From Hydractinia symbiolongicarpus (Eukaryota > Cnidaria > Hydrozoa > Anthoathecata > Hydractiniidae), in assembly GCF_029227915.1 (NCBI RefSeq), contig NC_079887.1:28147650-28211649 (forward strand): a stretch of 64,000 nucleotides of DNA, written 5' to 3'. The translations under genes and the position numbers were made by a program. This document shows positions 1 to 13,478 of this stretch, one piece after another (position 1 is the stretch's first letter; each line of letters opens with the position of its first letter). The notes beneath the pieces are model-generated. The model saw only the letters and a list, made by a program, of their open reading frames with translations, did no database searches and was not told the origin of the DNA.

Positions 1-2780
1 ACGCTGAATAAAAGAAGTTTAATCGCCGGCAAACGAAAACCCGCGATTTCCCGTAAATCAAGGCTTGGCACGTATAGTCGAATGTATACAAAGAAAGTAC
101 CCTGTGAGTAAACTCATTTCCAGAACGATTTTTTAAATTATTTTTTCACCACTAAAGCCCAAGAGACTTGTAGTTTTTAAAAATGTTTTCATTTTTGATG
201 AGACGCTGAATAAAAGCAGTTTAATCGCCGGCAAACGAAAACCTGCGATTTCCCTAAATCCCGGACTTGGCCCGTATAGTCAAAAGTATACAAAGAAAGT
301 ACCCAGGGAGTAAACTCATTTCCAGAACGATTTTTTAAATTATATTTTCACCACTAAAACGCATGAGACTTGTAGTTTTCAAAAATGTTTTCATTTTTGA
401 TGAGACGCTGAATAAAAGAAGTTTAATCGCCGGCAAACGAAATCCCGCGTTTTCCCGTAAATCCGGGGCTTGGCCCGTACAGTCAAATGTATACAAAGAA
501 AGTACCCAGGGAGTAAACTCATTTCCCGAACGATTTTTTAAATTTTTTTTTCACCACTAAAACGCATGAGACTTGTAGTTTTCAAAAATGTTTTCATTTT
601 TGATGAGACGCTTAATGAAAGAGGTTTAATCGCCGGAAAACGAAAACCCGCGATTTCCCGTAAATCCCGGGCTTGGCCCGTATAGTCGAATGTATACAAA
701 GAAAGTACCCTGTGAGTAAACTCATTTCCAGAACGATTTTTTAAATTATTTTTTCACCACTAAAACGCATCAGACTTGTAGTGTTTAAAAATGTTTTCAT
801 TTTTGATGAGACGCTGAATAAAAGAAGTTTAATCGCCGGCAAACGAAAACCTGCGATTTCCCTAAATCCCGGACTTGGCCCGTATAGTCAAAAGTATACA
901 AAGAAAGTACCCAGGGAGTAAACTCATTTCCAGAACGATTTTTTAAATTATATTTTCACCACTAAAACGCATGAGACTTGTAGTTTTCAAAAATGTTTTC
1001 ATTTTTGATGAGACGCTGAATAAAAGAAGTTTAATCGCCGGCAAACGAAATCCCGCGTTTTCCCATAAATCCGGGGCTTGGCCCGTATAGTCAAATGTAT
1101 ACAAAGAAAGTACCCAGGGAGTAAACTCATTTCCCGAACGATTTTTTAAATTTTTTTTTCACCACTAAAACGCATGAGACTTGTAGTTTTCAAAAATGTT
1201 TTCATTTTTGATGAGACGCTTAATGAAAGAGGTTTAATCGCCGGAAAACGAAAACCCGCGATTTCCCGTAAATTACGGGCTTGGCCCGTATAGTCGAATG
1301 TATACAAAGAAAGTACCCTGTGAGTAAACTCATTTCCAGAACGATTTTTTAAATTATTTTTCACCACTAAAACGCATCAGACTTGTAGTGTTTAAAAATG
1401 TTTTCATTTTTGATGAGACGCTGAATAAAAAAAGTTTAATCGCCGGCAAACGAAAACCTGCGATTTCCCTAAATCCCGGACTTGGCCCGTATAGGCAAAA
1501 GTATACAAAGAAAGTACCCAGGGAGTAAACTCATTTCCAGAACGATTTTTTAAATTATATTTTCACCACTAAAACGCATGAGACTTGTAGTTTTCAAAAA
1601 TGTTTTCATTTTTGATGAGACGCTGAATAAAAGAAGTTTAATCGCCGGCAAACGAAATCCCGCGTTTTCCCGTAAATCCGGGGCTTGGCCCGTATAGTCA
1701 AATGTATACAAAGAAAGTACCCAGGGAGTAAACTCATTTCCCGAACGATTTTTTAAATCTTTTTTTCACCACTAAAACGCATGAGACTTGTAGTTTTCAA
1801 AAATGTTTTCATTTTTGATGAGACGCTTAATGAAAGAGGTTTAATCGCCGGAAAACGAAAACCCGCGATTTCCCGTAAATCCCGGGCTTGGCCCGTATAG
1901 TCGAATGTATACAAAGAAAGTACCCTGTGAGTAAACTCATTTCCAGAACGATTTTTTAAATTATTTTTTCACCACTAAAACGCATCAGACTTGTAGTTTT
2001 TAAAAATGTTTTTATTTTTGATGAGACGCTGAATAAAAGAAGTTTAATCGCCGGCAAACGAAAACCCGCGATTTCCCGTAAATCAAGGCTTGGCACGTAT
2101 AGTCGAATGTATACAAAGAAAGTACCCTGTGAGTAAACTCATTTCCAGAACGATTTTTTAAATTATTTTTTCACCACTAAAGCCCATGAGACTTGTAGTT
2201 TTTAAAAATGTTTTCATTTTTGATGAGACGCTGAATAAAAGCAGTTTAATCGCCGGCAAACGAAAACCTGCGATTTCCCTAAATCCCGGACTTGGCCCGT
2301 ATAGTCAAAAGTATACAAAGAAAGTACCCAGGGAGTAAACTCATTTCCAGAACGATTTTTTAAATTTTTTTTTCACCACTAAAACGCATGAGACTTGTAG
2401 TTTTCAAAAATGTTTTCATTTTTGATGAGACGCTTAATGAAAGAGGTTTAATCGCCGGAAAACGAAAACCTGCGATTTCCCGTAAATCCCGGGCTTGGCC
2501 CGTATAGTCGAATGTATACAAAGAAAGTACCCTGTGAGTAAACTCATTTTCAGAACGATTTTTTAAATTATTTTTTCACCACTAAAACGCATCAGACTTG
2601 TAGTGTTTAAAAATGTTTTCATTTTTGATGAGACGCTGAATAAAAGAAGTTTAATCGCCGGCAAACGAAAACCTGCGATTTCCCTAAATCCCGGACTTGG
2701 CCCGTATAGTCAAAAGTATACAAAGAAAGTACCCAGGGAGTAAACTCATTTCCAGAACGATTTTTTAAATTATATTTTCA
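1..2780 (+). repeat. 3-mer higher-order repeat, about 608 bp
   Basis: The monomer type carrying gacgcttaatgaaagagg and cgccggaaaacg appears at about 605, 1213, 1822 and 2430, each time followed by a catcag monomer and an aagcagt or aagaagt monomer. Spacing is about 608 bp, three monomers. Copies differ by only scattered substitutions, so neighbouring trimers are more alike than neighbouring monomers, which defines a higher-order repeat. Confidence 0.85.
379..400. other. Example of the satellite's 9-bp inverted repeat with TTTT loop
   Basis: tcaaaaatg at 379-387, tttt at 388-391, catttttga at 392-400: a perfect 9-bp dyad. It recurs in every monomer of the ttttcaaaaatg type. Monomers with tttttaaaaatg keep most of the stem (one T-G pair), those with aaaaagg lose a pair, and the gggacgct type changes both arms. 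Whether it extrudes or binds protein is not shown. Confidence 0.8.
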
Positions 2781-4849
2781 CCACTAAAACGCATGAGACT
2801 TGTGGTTTTCAAAAATGTTTTCATTTTTGATGAGACGCTGAATAAAAGAAGTTTAATCGCCGGCAAACGAAATCCCGCGTTTTCCCGTAAATCCAGGGCT
2901 GTGGCCCGTATAGTCAAATGTATACAAAGAAAGTACCCAGGGAGTAAACTCATTTCCCGAACGATTTTTTAAATTTTTTTTTCACTACTAAAACGCATGA
3001 GACTTGTAGTTTTCAAAAATGTTTTCATTTTTGATGAGACGCTGAATAAAAGAAGTTTAATCGCCGGCAAACGAAATCCCGCGATTTCCCGTAAATCAAG
3101 GCTTGGCACGTATAGTCGAATGTATACAAAGAAAGTACCCTGTGAGTAAACTCACTTCCAGAACGATTTTTTAAATTATTTTTTCACCACTAAAGCCCAT
3201 GAGACTTGTAGTTTTTAAAAATGTTTTCATTTTTGATGAGACGCTGAATAAAAGCAGTTTAATCGCCGGCAAACGAAAACCTGCGATTTCCCTAAATCCC
3301 GGACACGGCCCGTATAGTCAAAAGTATACAAAGAAAGTACCCAGGGAGTAAACTCATTTCCAGAACGATTTTTTAAATTATATTTTCACCACTAAAACGC
3401 ATGAGACTTGTAGTTTTTAAAAATGTTTTCATTTTTGATGAGACGCTGAATAAAAGAAGTTTAATCGCCGGCAAACGAAAACCCGCGATTTCCCGTAAAT
3501 CCCGGCATGGCCCGTATAGTCAAAAGTATACAAAGAAAGTACCCAGGGAGTAAACTCATTTCCCGAACGATTTTTTAAATTATTTTTTCACCACTAAAAC
3601 GCATGAGACTTGTAGTTTTCAAAAATGTTTTCATTTTTGATGAGACGCTGAATAAAAGCAGTTTAATCGCCGGCAAACGAAAACCTGCGATTTCCCGTAA
3701 ATCCCGGCATGGCCCGTATAGTCAAAAGTATACAAAGAAAGTACCCAGGGAGTAAACTCATTTCCCGAACGATTTTTTAAATTATTTTTTCACCACTAAA
3801 ACGCATGAGACTTGTAGTTTTCAAAAATGTTTTCATTTTTGATGAGACGCTGAATAAAAGCAGTTTAATAGCCGGCAAACGAAAACCTGCGATTTCCCTA
3901 AATCCCGGACTCGGCCCGTATAGTCAAAAGTATACAAAGAAAGTACCCAGGGAGTAAACTCATTTCCAGAACGATTTTTTAAATTATTTTTTCACCACTA
4001 AAACGCATAAGACTTGTAGTTTTTAAAAATGTTTTCATTTTTGATGAGACGCTGAATAAAAGAAGTTTAATCGCCGGCAAACGAAAACCTGCGATTTCCC
4101 TAAATCCTGGACTTGGCCCGTATAGTCAAAAGTATACAAAGAAAGTACCCAGGGAGTAAACTCATTTCCCGAACGATTTTTTAAATTATTTTTTCACCAC
4201 TAAAACGCATGAGACTTGTAGTTTTCAAAAATGTTTTCATTTTTGATGAGACGCTGAATAAAAGCAGTTTATTCGCCGGCAAACGAAAACCTGCGATTTC
4301 CCGTAAATCCCGGCATGGCCCGTATAGTCAAAAGTATACAAAGAAAGTACCCAGGGAGTAAACTCATTTCCCGAACGATTTTTTAAAATATTTTTTCACC
4401 ACTAAAACGCATGAGACTTGTAGTTTTCAAAAAGGTTTTCATTTTTGATGAGACGCTGAATAAAAGCAGTTTAATCGCTGGCAAACGAAAACCTGCGATT
4501 TCCCTAAATCCCGGACTCGGCCCGTATAGTCAAAAGTATACAAAGAAAGTACCCAGGGAGTAAACTCATTTCCAGAACGATTTTTTAAATTATTTTTTCA
4601 CCACTAAAACGCATAAGACTTGTAGTTTTTAAAAATGTTTTCATTTTTGATGAGACGCTGAATAAAAGAAGTTTAATCGCCTGCAAACGAAAACCCGCGA
4701 TTTCCCGTAAATCCCGGCTTGGCCCGTATAGTCAAAAGTATACAAAGAAAGTACCCAGGGAGTAAACTCATTTCCCGAACGATTTTTTAAATTATTTTTT
4801 CACCACTAAAACGCATGAGACTTGTAGTTTTCAAAAATGTTTTCATTTT

Positions 4850-7220
4850 TGATGAGACGCTGAATAAAAGCAGTTTAATCGCCGGCAAACGAAAACCTGC
4901 GATTTCCCTAAATCCCGGACTCGGCCCGTATAGTCAAAAGTATACAAAGAAAATATCCAGGGAGTAAACTCATTTCCAGAACGATTTTTTAAATTATTTT
5001 TTCACCACTAAAACGCATAAGACTTGTAGTTTTTAAATATGTTTTCATTTTTGATGAGACGCTGAATAAAAGAAGTTTAATCGCCGGCAAACGAAAACCC
5101 GCGATTTCCCGTAAATCCCGCGCTTGGCCCGTATAGTCAAAAGTATACAAAGAAAGTACCCAGGGAGTAAACTCATTTCCCGAACGATTTTTTATATTAT
5201 TTTTTTACCACTAAACGCATGAGACTTGTAGTTTTCAAAAATATTTTCATATTTGATGGGACGCTGAATAAAAGAAGTTTAATCGCCGGCAAACGAAAAT
5301 CCGCGATTTCCCGTAAATCCCGGACTCGGCCCGTATAGTCAAAAGTATACAAAGAAAGTACCCCGGGAGTAAACTCATTTCCCGAACGATTTTTTAAATT
5401 ATTTTTTCACCACTAAAACGCATGACACTTGTAGTTTTCAAAAATGTTTTCATTCTTGATGAGACGCTGAATAAAAGAAGTTTAATCGCCGGCAAACGAA
5501 AACCCGCGATTTCCCGTAAATCCCGGACTCGGCCCGTATAGTCAAAAGTATACAAAGAAAGTACCCAGGGAGTAAACTCATTTCCCGAACGATTTTTTAA
5601 ATTATTTTTTCACCACTAACTAAAACGCATGAGACTTGTAGTTTTCAAAAATGTTTTCATTTTTGATGAGACGCTGAATAAAAGAAGTTTAATCGCCGGC
5701 AAACGAAAACCCGCGATTTCCCGTAAATCCCGGACTCGGCCCGTATAGTCAAAAGTATACAAAGAAAGTACCCAGGGAGTAAACTCATTTCCCGAACGAT
5801 TTTTTAAATTATTTTTTCACCACTAAAACGCATGAGACTTGTAGTTTTCAAAAATGTTTTCATTTTTGATGAGACGCTGAATAAAAGAAGTTTAATCGCC
5901 GGCAAACGAAAACCCGCGACTTCCCGTAAATCCCGGGCTTGGCCGTATAGTCAAAAGTATACAAAGAAAGTACCCAGGCAGTAAACTCATTTCCCGAACA
6001 ATTTTTTAAATTACTTTTTCACCACTGAAACGCATGAGACTTTTAGTTTTCAAAAATGTTTTCATTTTTGATGAGACGCTGAATAAAAGCAGTTTAATCG
6101 CCGGCAAACGAAAACCTGCGATTTCCCTAAATCCCGGACTCGGCCCGTATAGTCAAAAGTATACAAAGAAAATATCCAGGGAGTAAACTCATTTCCAGAA
6201 CGATTTTTTAAATTATTTTTTCACCACTAAAACGCATAAGACTTGTAGTTTTTAAATATGTTTTCATTTTTGATGAGACGCTGAATAAAAGAAGTTTAAT
6301 CGCCGGCAAACGAAAACCCGCGATACAAAGAAAGTACCCTGAGAGTAAACTCATTTCCAGAACGATTTTTTAAATTATTTTTTCCCCACTAAAACGCATA
6401 AGACTTGTAGTTTTTAAAAATGTTTTCATTTTTGATGAGACGCTGAATAAAAGAAGTTTAATCGCCGGCAAACGAAAATCCGCGATTTCCCGTAAATCCC
6501 GGACTCGGCCCGTATAGTCAAAAGTATACAAAGAAAGTACCCCGGGAGTAAACTCATTTCCCGAACGATTTTTTAAATTATTTTTTCACCACTAAAACGC
6601 ATGACACTTGTAGTTTTCAAAAATGTTTTCATTCTTGATGAGACGCTGAATAAAAGAAGTTTAATCGCCGGCAAACGAAAACCCGCGATTTCCCGTAAAT
6701 CCCGGACTCGGCCCGTATAGTCAAAAGTATACAAAGAAAGTACCCAGGGAGTAAACTCATTTCCCGAACGATTTTTTAAATTATTTTTTCACCACTAACT
6801 AAAACGCATGAGACTTGTAGTTTTCAAAAATGTTTTCATTTTTGATGAGACGCTGAATAAAAGAAGTTTAATCGCCGGCAAACGAAAACCCGCGATTTCC
6901 CGTAAATCCCGGACTCGGCCCGTATAGTCAAAAGTATACAAAGAAAGTACCCAGGGAGTAAACTCATTTCCCGAACGATTTTTTAAATTATTTTTTCACC
7001 ACTAAAACGCATGAGACTTGTAGTTTTCAAAAATGTTTTCATTTTTGATGAGACGCTGAATAAAAGAAGTTTAATCGCCGGCAAACGAAAACCCGCGACT
7101 TCCCGTAAATCCCGGGCTTGGCCGTATAGTCAAAAGTATACAAAGAAAGTACCCAGGCAGTAAACTCATTTCCCGAACAATTTTTTAAATTACTTTTTCA
7201 CCACTGAAACGCATGAGACT
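4850..7220 (+). repeat. 6-mer higher-order repeat (about 1,219 bp) with a chimeric short monomer
   Basis: Private variants recur at one spacing: aaatatccag at 4951 and 6170 (1,219 bp apart). Further on, gacacttgtag plus attcttgatg near 5421 and 6600, and the 4-base insertion ccactaactaaaacg near 5614 and 6793, recur 1,179 bp apart. The 40-bp change is explained at about 6324, where cccgcgat joins directly to acaaagaaag. Sequence right of that join matches the monomer at about 7551-7624 (accctgagag, ttttttccccac), so the short monomer is a recombinant. A third partial copy of the block lies at about 12430-13212 and is interrupted by a SINE. Confidence 0.82.
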
Positions 7221-8194
7221 TTTAGTTTTTAAAAATGTTTTCATTTTTGATGAAACGCTAAATAAAAGAAGTTTAATTGCCGGCAAACGAAAACTTGCGA
7301 TTTCCCGTAAATCCTGGACTCGGCCCGTATAGTCAAAAGTATACAAAGAAAGTACCCAGGGAGTAAACTCATTTCCCAAACGATTTTTTAAATTATAATT
7401 TCACCACTAAAACGCATGAGACTTGTAGTTTTCAAGAATGTTTTCATTTTTGATGAGACGCTGAATAAAAGCAGTTTAATCGCCGGCAAACGAAAACGTG
7501 CGAATTCCCGTAAATCCCGGGCTTGGCACGTATAGTCGAATGTATACAAAGAAAGTACCCTGAGAGTAAACTCATTTCCAGAACGATTTTTTAAATTATT
7601 TTTTCCCCACTAAAACGCATAAGACTTGTAGTTTTTAAAAATGTTTTCATTTTTGATGAGACGCTGAATAAAAGAAGTTTAATCGCCGGCAAACGAAAAC
7701 CCGCGATTTCCCGTAATTCCCGGCTTGGCCCGTATAGTCAAAAGTATACAAAGAAAGTACCCAGGGAGTAAACGCATTTCCCGAACGATTTTTTAAATTA
7801 TTTTTTCACCACTAAAACGCATGAGACTTGTAGTTTTTAAAAATGTTTTCATTTTTGATGAGACGCTGAATAAAAGCAGTTTAATCGCCGGCAAACGAAA
7901 ACCTGCGATTTCCCTAAATCCCGGACTCGGCCCGTATAGTCAAAAGTATACAAAGAAAGTACCCAGGGAGTAAACTCATTTCCAGAACGATTTTTTAAAT
8001 TATTTTTTCACCACTAAAACGCATAAGACTTGTAGTTTTTAAAAATGTTTTCACTTTTGATGAGACGTTGAATAAAACAAGTTTAATCGCCGGCAAACGA
8101 AAACCCGCGATTTCCCGTAAATCCCGGGCTTGGCCCGTATAGTCAAAAGTATACAAAGAAAGTACCCAGGAGTAAACTCATTTCCCGAACAATT

Positions 8195-11100
8195 TTTTAT
8201 ATTATTTTTTTACCACTAAACGCATGAGACTTGTAGTTTTCAAAAATATTTTCATATTTGATGGGACGCTGAATAAAAGAAGTTTAATTGCCGGCAAACG
8301 AAAATCCGCGATTTCCCGTAAATCCCCGACTCGGCCCGCATAGTCAAAAGTATACAAAGAAAGTACCCAGGGAGTAAACTCATTTCCCGAACGATTTTTT
8401 CAATTATTTTTTTACCACTAAAACGCATGAGACTTGTAGTTTTTAAAAATGTTTTCATTTTTGATGAGACGCTGAATAAAAGCAGTTTAATCGCCGGCAA
8501 ACGAAAACCTGCGATTTCCCTAAATCCCGGACTCGGCCCGTATAGTCAAAAGTATACAAAGAAAGTACCCAGGGAGTAAACTCATTTCCAGAACGATTTT
8601 TTAAATTATTTTTTCACCACTAAAACGCATAAGACTTGTAGTTTTTAAAAATGTTTTCACTTTTGATGAGACGTTGAATAAAACAAGTTTAATCGCCGGC
8701 AAACGAAAACCCGCGATTTCCCGTAAATCCCGGGCTTGGCCCGTATAGTCAAAAGTATACAAAGAAAGTACCCAGGGAGTAAACGCATTTCCCGAACGAT
8801 TTTTTAAATTATTTTTTCACCACTAAAACGCATGAGACTTGTAGTTTTTAAAAATGTTTTCATTTTTGATGAGACGCTGAATAAAAGCAGTTTAATCGCC
8901 GGCAAACGAAAACCTGCGATTTCCCTAAATCCCGGACTCGGCCCGTATAGTCAAAAGTATACAAAGAAAGTACCCAGGGAGTAAACTCATTTCCAGAACG
9001 ATTTTTTAAATTATTTTTTCACCACTAAAACGCATAAGACTTGTAGTTTTTAAAAATGTTTTCACTTTTGATGAGACGTTGAATAAAACAAGTTTAATCG
9101 CCGGCAAACGAAAACCCGCGATTTCCCGTAAATCCCGGGCTTGGCCCGTATAGTCAAAAGTATACAAAGAAAGTACCCAGGAGTAAACTCATTTCCCGAA
9201 CAATTTTTTATATTATTTTTTTACCACTAAACGCATGAGACTTGTAGTTTTCAAAAATATTTTCATATTTGATGGGACGCTGAATAAAAGAAGTTTAATT
9301 GCCGGCAAACGAAAATCCGCGATTTCCCGTAAATCCCCGACTCGGCCCGCATAGTCAAAAGTATACAAAGAAAGTACCCAGGGAGTAAACTCATTTCCCG
9401 AACGATTTTTTCAATTATTTTTTTACCACTAAAACGCATGAGACTTGTAGTTTTTAAAAATGTTTTCATTTTTGATGAGACGCTGAATAAAAGCAGTTTA
9501 ATCGCCGGCAAACGAAAACCTGCGATTTCCCTAAATCCCGGACTCGGCCCGTATAGTCAAAAGTATACAAAGAAAGTACCCAGGGAGTAAACTCATTTCC
9601 AGAACGATTTTTTAAATTATTTTTTCACCACTAAAACGCATAAGACTTGTAGTTTTTAAAAATGTTTTCACTTTTGATGAGACGTTGAATAAAACAAGTT
9701 TAATCGCCGGCAAACGAAAACCCGCGATTTCCCGTAAATCCCGGGCTTGGCCCGTATAGTCAAAAGTATACAAAGAAAGTACCCAGGAGTAAACTCATTT
9801 CCCGAACAATTTTTTATATTATTTTTTTACCACTAAACGCATGAGACTTGTAGTTTTCAAAAATATTTTCATATTTGATGGGACGCTGAATAAAAGAAGT
9901 TTAATTGCCGGCAAACGAAAATCCGCGATTTCCCGTAAATCCCCGACTCGGCCGCATAGTCAAAAGTATACAAAGAAAGTACCCAGGGAGTAAACTCATT
10001 TCCCGAACGATTTTTTAAATTATTTTTTTACCACTAAAACGCATGAGACTTGTAGTTTTTAAAAATGTTTTCATTTTTGATGAGACCCTTAATGAAAGAG
10101 GTTTAATCGCCGGCAAACGAAATCCTGCGTTTTCCCGTAAATCCGGGGCTTGGCCCGTATAGTCGAATGTATACAAAGAAGGTACCCAGGGAGTAAACTC
10201 ATTTCCCGAACGATTTTTTAAATTTTTTTTTCACCACTAAAACGCATGAGACTTGTAGTTTTCAAAAATGTTTTTATTTTTGATGAGACGCTTAATGAAA
10301 GAGGTTTAATCGCCGGAAAACGAAAACCCGCGATTTCCCGTAAATCCCGGGCTTGGCCCGTATAGTCGAATGTATACAAAGAAAGTATCCTGTGAGTAAA
10401 CTCATTTCCAGAACGATTTTTTAAATTATTTTTTCACCACTAAAACGCATCAGACTTGTAGTTTTTAAAAATGTTTTCATTTTTGATGAGACGCTGAATA
10501 AAAGAACTTTAATCGCCGGCAAACGAAAACCCGCGATTTCCCGTAAATTCTGGCTTGGCCCGTATAGTCAAAAGTATACAAAGAAAGTACCCAGGGAGTA
10601 AACTTATTTCCCGAACGATTTTTTAAATTATTTTTTCACCACTAAAACGCATGAGACTTGTAGTTTTCAAAAATGTTTTCATTTTTGATGAGACGCTGAA
10701 TAAAAGAAGTTTAATCGCCGGCAAACGAAAACCAGTGACTTCCCGTAAATCCCGGGCTTGGCCCGTATAGTCAAAAGTATACAAAGAAAGTACCCAGGGA
10801 GTAAACTCATTTCCCGAACGATTTTTTATATTATTTTTTTACCACTAAACGCATGAGACTTGTAGTTTTCAAAAATATTTTCATATTTGATGGGACGCTG
10901 AATAAAAGAAGTTTAATTGCCGGCAAACGAAAATCCGCGATTTCCCGTAAATCCCCGACTCGGCCCGCATAGTCAAAAGTATACAAAGAAAGTACCCAGG
11001 GAGTAAACTCATTTCCCGAACGATTTTTTAAATTATTTTTTTACCACTAAAACGCATGAGACTTGTAGTTTTTAAAAATGTTTTCATTTTTGATGAGACC

Positions 11101-11860
11101 CTTAATGAAAGAGGTTTAATCGCCGGCAAACGAAATCCTGCGTTTTCCCGTAAATCCGGGGCTTGGCCCGTATAGTCGAATGTATACAAAGAAGGTACCC
11201 AGGGAGTAAACTCATTTCCCGAACGATTTTTTAAATTTTTTTTTCACCACTAAAACGCATGAGACTTGTAGTTTTCAAAAATGTTTTTATTTTTGATGAG
11301 ACGCTTAATGAAAGAGGTTTAATCGCCGGAAAACGAAAACCCGCGATTTCCCGTAAATCCCGGGCTTGGCCCGTATAGTCGAATGTATACAAAGAAAGTA
11401 TCCTGTGAGTAAACTCATTTCCAGAACGATTTTTTAAATTATTTTTTCACCACTAAAACGCATCAGACTTGTAGTTTTTAAAAATGTTTTCATTTTTGAT
11501 GAGACGCTGAATAAAAGAACTTTAATCGCCGGCAAACGAAAACCCGCGATTTCCCGTAAATTCTGGCTTGGCCCGTATAGTCAAAAGTATACAAAGAAAG
11601 TACCCAGGGAGTAAACTTATTTCCCGAACGATTTTTTAAATTATTTTTTCACCACTAAAACGCATGAGACTTGTAGTTTTCAAAAATGTTTTCATTTTTG
11701 ATGAGACGCTGAATAAAAGAAGTTTAATCGCCGGCAAACGAAAACCAGTGACTTCCCGTAAATCCCGGGCTTGGCCCGTATAGTCAAAAGTATACAAAGA
11801 AAGTACCCAGGGAGTAAACTCATTTCCCGAACGATTTTTTATATTATTTTTTCACCACTA
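8195..11860 (+). repeat. 5-mer higher-order repeats, about 1,011-1,013 bp
   Basis: The blocks starting near 8252 and 9263 are 1,011 bp apart and look identical over several hundred bases. The tgagacccttaatg variant at 10081 recurs at 11094 (1,013 bp), with the same order of flanking monomers. Shorter 2- and 3-monomer offsets (405 and 606 bp) between gacgttgaataaaacaag monomers at about 8071, 8676, 9081 and 9687 show nested duplications. The tgagaccc block recurs again at about 13700-14750. Confidence 0.8.
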
Positions 11861-13212
11861 AAACGCATGAGACTTGTAGTTTTCAAAAATGTTTTCATTT
11901 TTGATGGGACGCTGAATAAAAGAAGTTTAATTGCCGGCAAACGAAAATCCGCGATATCCCGTAAATCCCGGACTCGGTCCGTATAGTCAAAAGTATACAA
12001 AGAAAGTACCCAGGGAGTAAACTCATTTCCCGAACGATTTTTTAAATTATTTTTTCACCACTAAAACGCATGAGACTTGTAGTTTTCAAAAATGTTTTCA
12101 TTTTTGATGAGACGCTTAATGAAAGAGGTTTAATCGCTAGCAAAAGAAATCCCGCGTTTTCCCGTAAATCCGGGGCTTGGCCCGTATAGTCGAATGTATA
12201 CAAAGAAAGTACCCAGGGAGTAAACTCATTTCCCGAACGATTTTTTAAATTTTTTTTTCACCACTAAAACGCATGAGACTTGTAGTTTTCAAAAATGTTT
12301 TTATTTTTGATGAGACGCTTAATGAAAGAAGTTTAATCGCCGGCAAACGAAAACCCGCGATTTCCCGTAAATCCCGCGCTTGGCCCGTATAGTCAAAAGT
12401 ATACAAAGAAAGTACCCAGGGAGTAAACTCATTTCCCGAACGATTTTTTATATTATTTTTTTACCACTAAACGCATGAGACTTGTAGTTTTCAAAAATAT
12501 TTTCATATTTGATGGGACGCTGAATAAAAGAAGTTTAATCGCCGGCAAACGAAAATCCGCGATTTCCGGTAAATCCCGGACTCGGCCCGTATAGTCAAAA
12601 GTATACAAAGAAAGTACCCAGGGAGTAAACTCATTTCCCGAACGATTTTTTAAATTATTTTTTCACCACTAAAACGCATGAGACTTGTAGTTTTCAAAAA
12701 TGTTTTCATTCTTGATGAGACGCTGAATAAAAGAAGTTTAATCGCCGGCAAACGAAAACCCGCGATTTCCCGTAAATCCCGGACTCGGCCCGTATAGTCA
12801 AAAGTATACAAAGAAAGTACCCAGGGAGTAAACTCATTTCCCGAACGATTTTTTAAATTATTTTTTCACCACTAAAACGCATGAGACTTGTAGTTTTCAA
12901 AAATGTTTTCATTTTTGATGAGACGCTGAATAAAAGAAGTTTAATCGCCGGCAAACGAAAACCCGCGATTTCCCGTAAATCCCGGACTCGGCCCGTATAG
13001 TCAAAAGTATACAAAGAAAGTACCCAGGGAGTAAACTCATTTCCCGAACGATTTTTTAAATTATTTTTTCACCACTAAAACGCATGAGACTTGTAGTTTT
13101 CAAAAATGTTTTCATTTTTGATGAGACGCTGAATAAAAGAAGTTTAATCGCCGGAAAACGAAAACCCGCGACTTCCCGTAAATCCCGGGCTTGGCCGTAT
13201 AGTCAAAAGTAT

Positions 13213-13478
13213 TATAAAAGTATTTGTAGCGCGTGGCCTTGTGGTTATGGAGTTCGCTTCGCAATCACAAGGTCCGTGGTTCGGTCCACAGCGCGGGCAT
13301 GTTTAGCAAGTGTCTTTACTACAGCTACGGGTCAACCCATGCCATGTGAGGGAAATTGGGTAGGTAATGCCGGTGTATACTTAATGTATACATTCCGAAC
13401 CAGGACCCACATTGATAACAGTGTTTCAAACACTGAAGTGGCTATCCTGTATAAATATTCGGAATAATAATAATAATA
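13213..13478 (+). mobile_element. tRNA-derived SINE, plus strand (SINE-1)
   Basis: A 266-bp non-satellite block sits between satellite ...gtcaaaagtat and acaaagaaag..., which are contiguous in other monomers. It has a pol III type 2 promoter layout: A-box-like tggccttgtggttatgg at 13234-13250 and B-box ggttcggtcc at 13278-13287, close to the tRNA consensus. A body follows, and the 3' end holds ggctatcctg and a (taa)n tail at 13464-13479. Positions 13402-13457 match the tail of the minus-strand SINE at 48602-48916. The insertion is absent from the paralogous satellite copies near 5965 and 7135, which supply the empty site. No clear target-site duplication is seen. A 127-codon frame running from satellite into this element is read-through, not a gene. 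It presumably depends on a LINE for mobility. Confidence 0.88.
13234..13287 (+). promoter_or_regulatory. Internal pol III promoter (A and B boxes) of SINE-1
   Basis: The A-box-like segment starts tggccttgtgg and the B box reads ggttcggtcc, one base short of GGTTCGANTCC. The start-to-start spacing of 44 bp is within the normal tRNA range. Around them ccttgtg and cacaagg are complementary, unlike a canonical cloverleaf, so this is a degenerate tRNA-like head and not a functional tRNA. Confidence 0.7.

Larger units (their letters stand above)
1..13212 (+). repeat. Satellite array, segment A (202-203 bp monomer)
   Basis: About 65 head-to-tail monomers. Landmarks recur in fixed order: gacgctgaataaaag, then a GC-richer block (aatcgccggcaaacg, cccgcgatttcccgtaaatc, cttggcccgtatag), then gtatacaaagaaagtaccc, agtaaactcatttcc, a T/A-rich stretch (gattttttaaattatttttt), caccactaaaacgcatgag and finally acttgtagttttcaaaaatg. 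Spacing between the gagacgc landmarks at 200, 402 and 605 is 202 and 203 bp. No non-satellite sequence is seen before 13213. Short minus-strand frames of 61-91 codons recur in step with the monomer and are not regarded as genes. Function is not shown by sequence; pericentromeric or centromeric satellite is an inference. Confidence 0.97.

Noticed and set aside
13211-13224. Direct repeat aaaagtat at the left edge of SINE-1 as a target-site duplication.
   Set aside because: Both copies are at the left end (satellite and element start); the right flank lacks it.
13230-13300. A functional tRNA gene.
   Set aside because: A and B boxes are present, but the T stem and anticodon arm do not fold canonically and the sequence continues into a SINE body and (taa)n tail.
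13084-13467. A 127-codon plus-strand frame.
   Set aside because: It begins in a satellite monomer and reads through the SINE at 13213; the second half is the tRNA-like head and SINE body.
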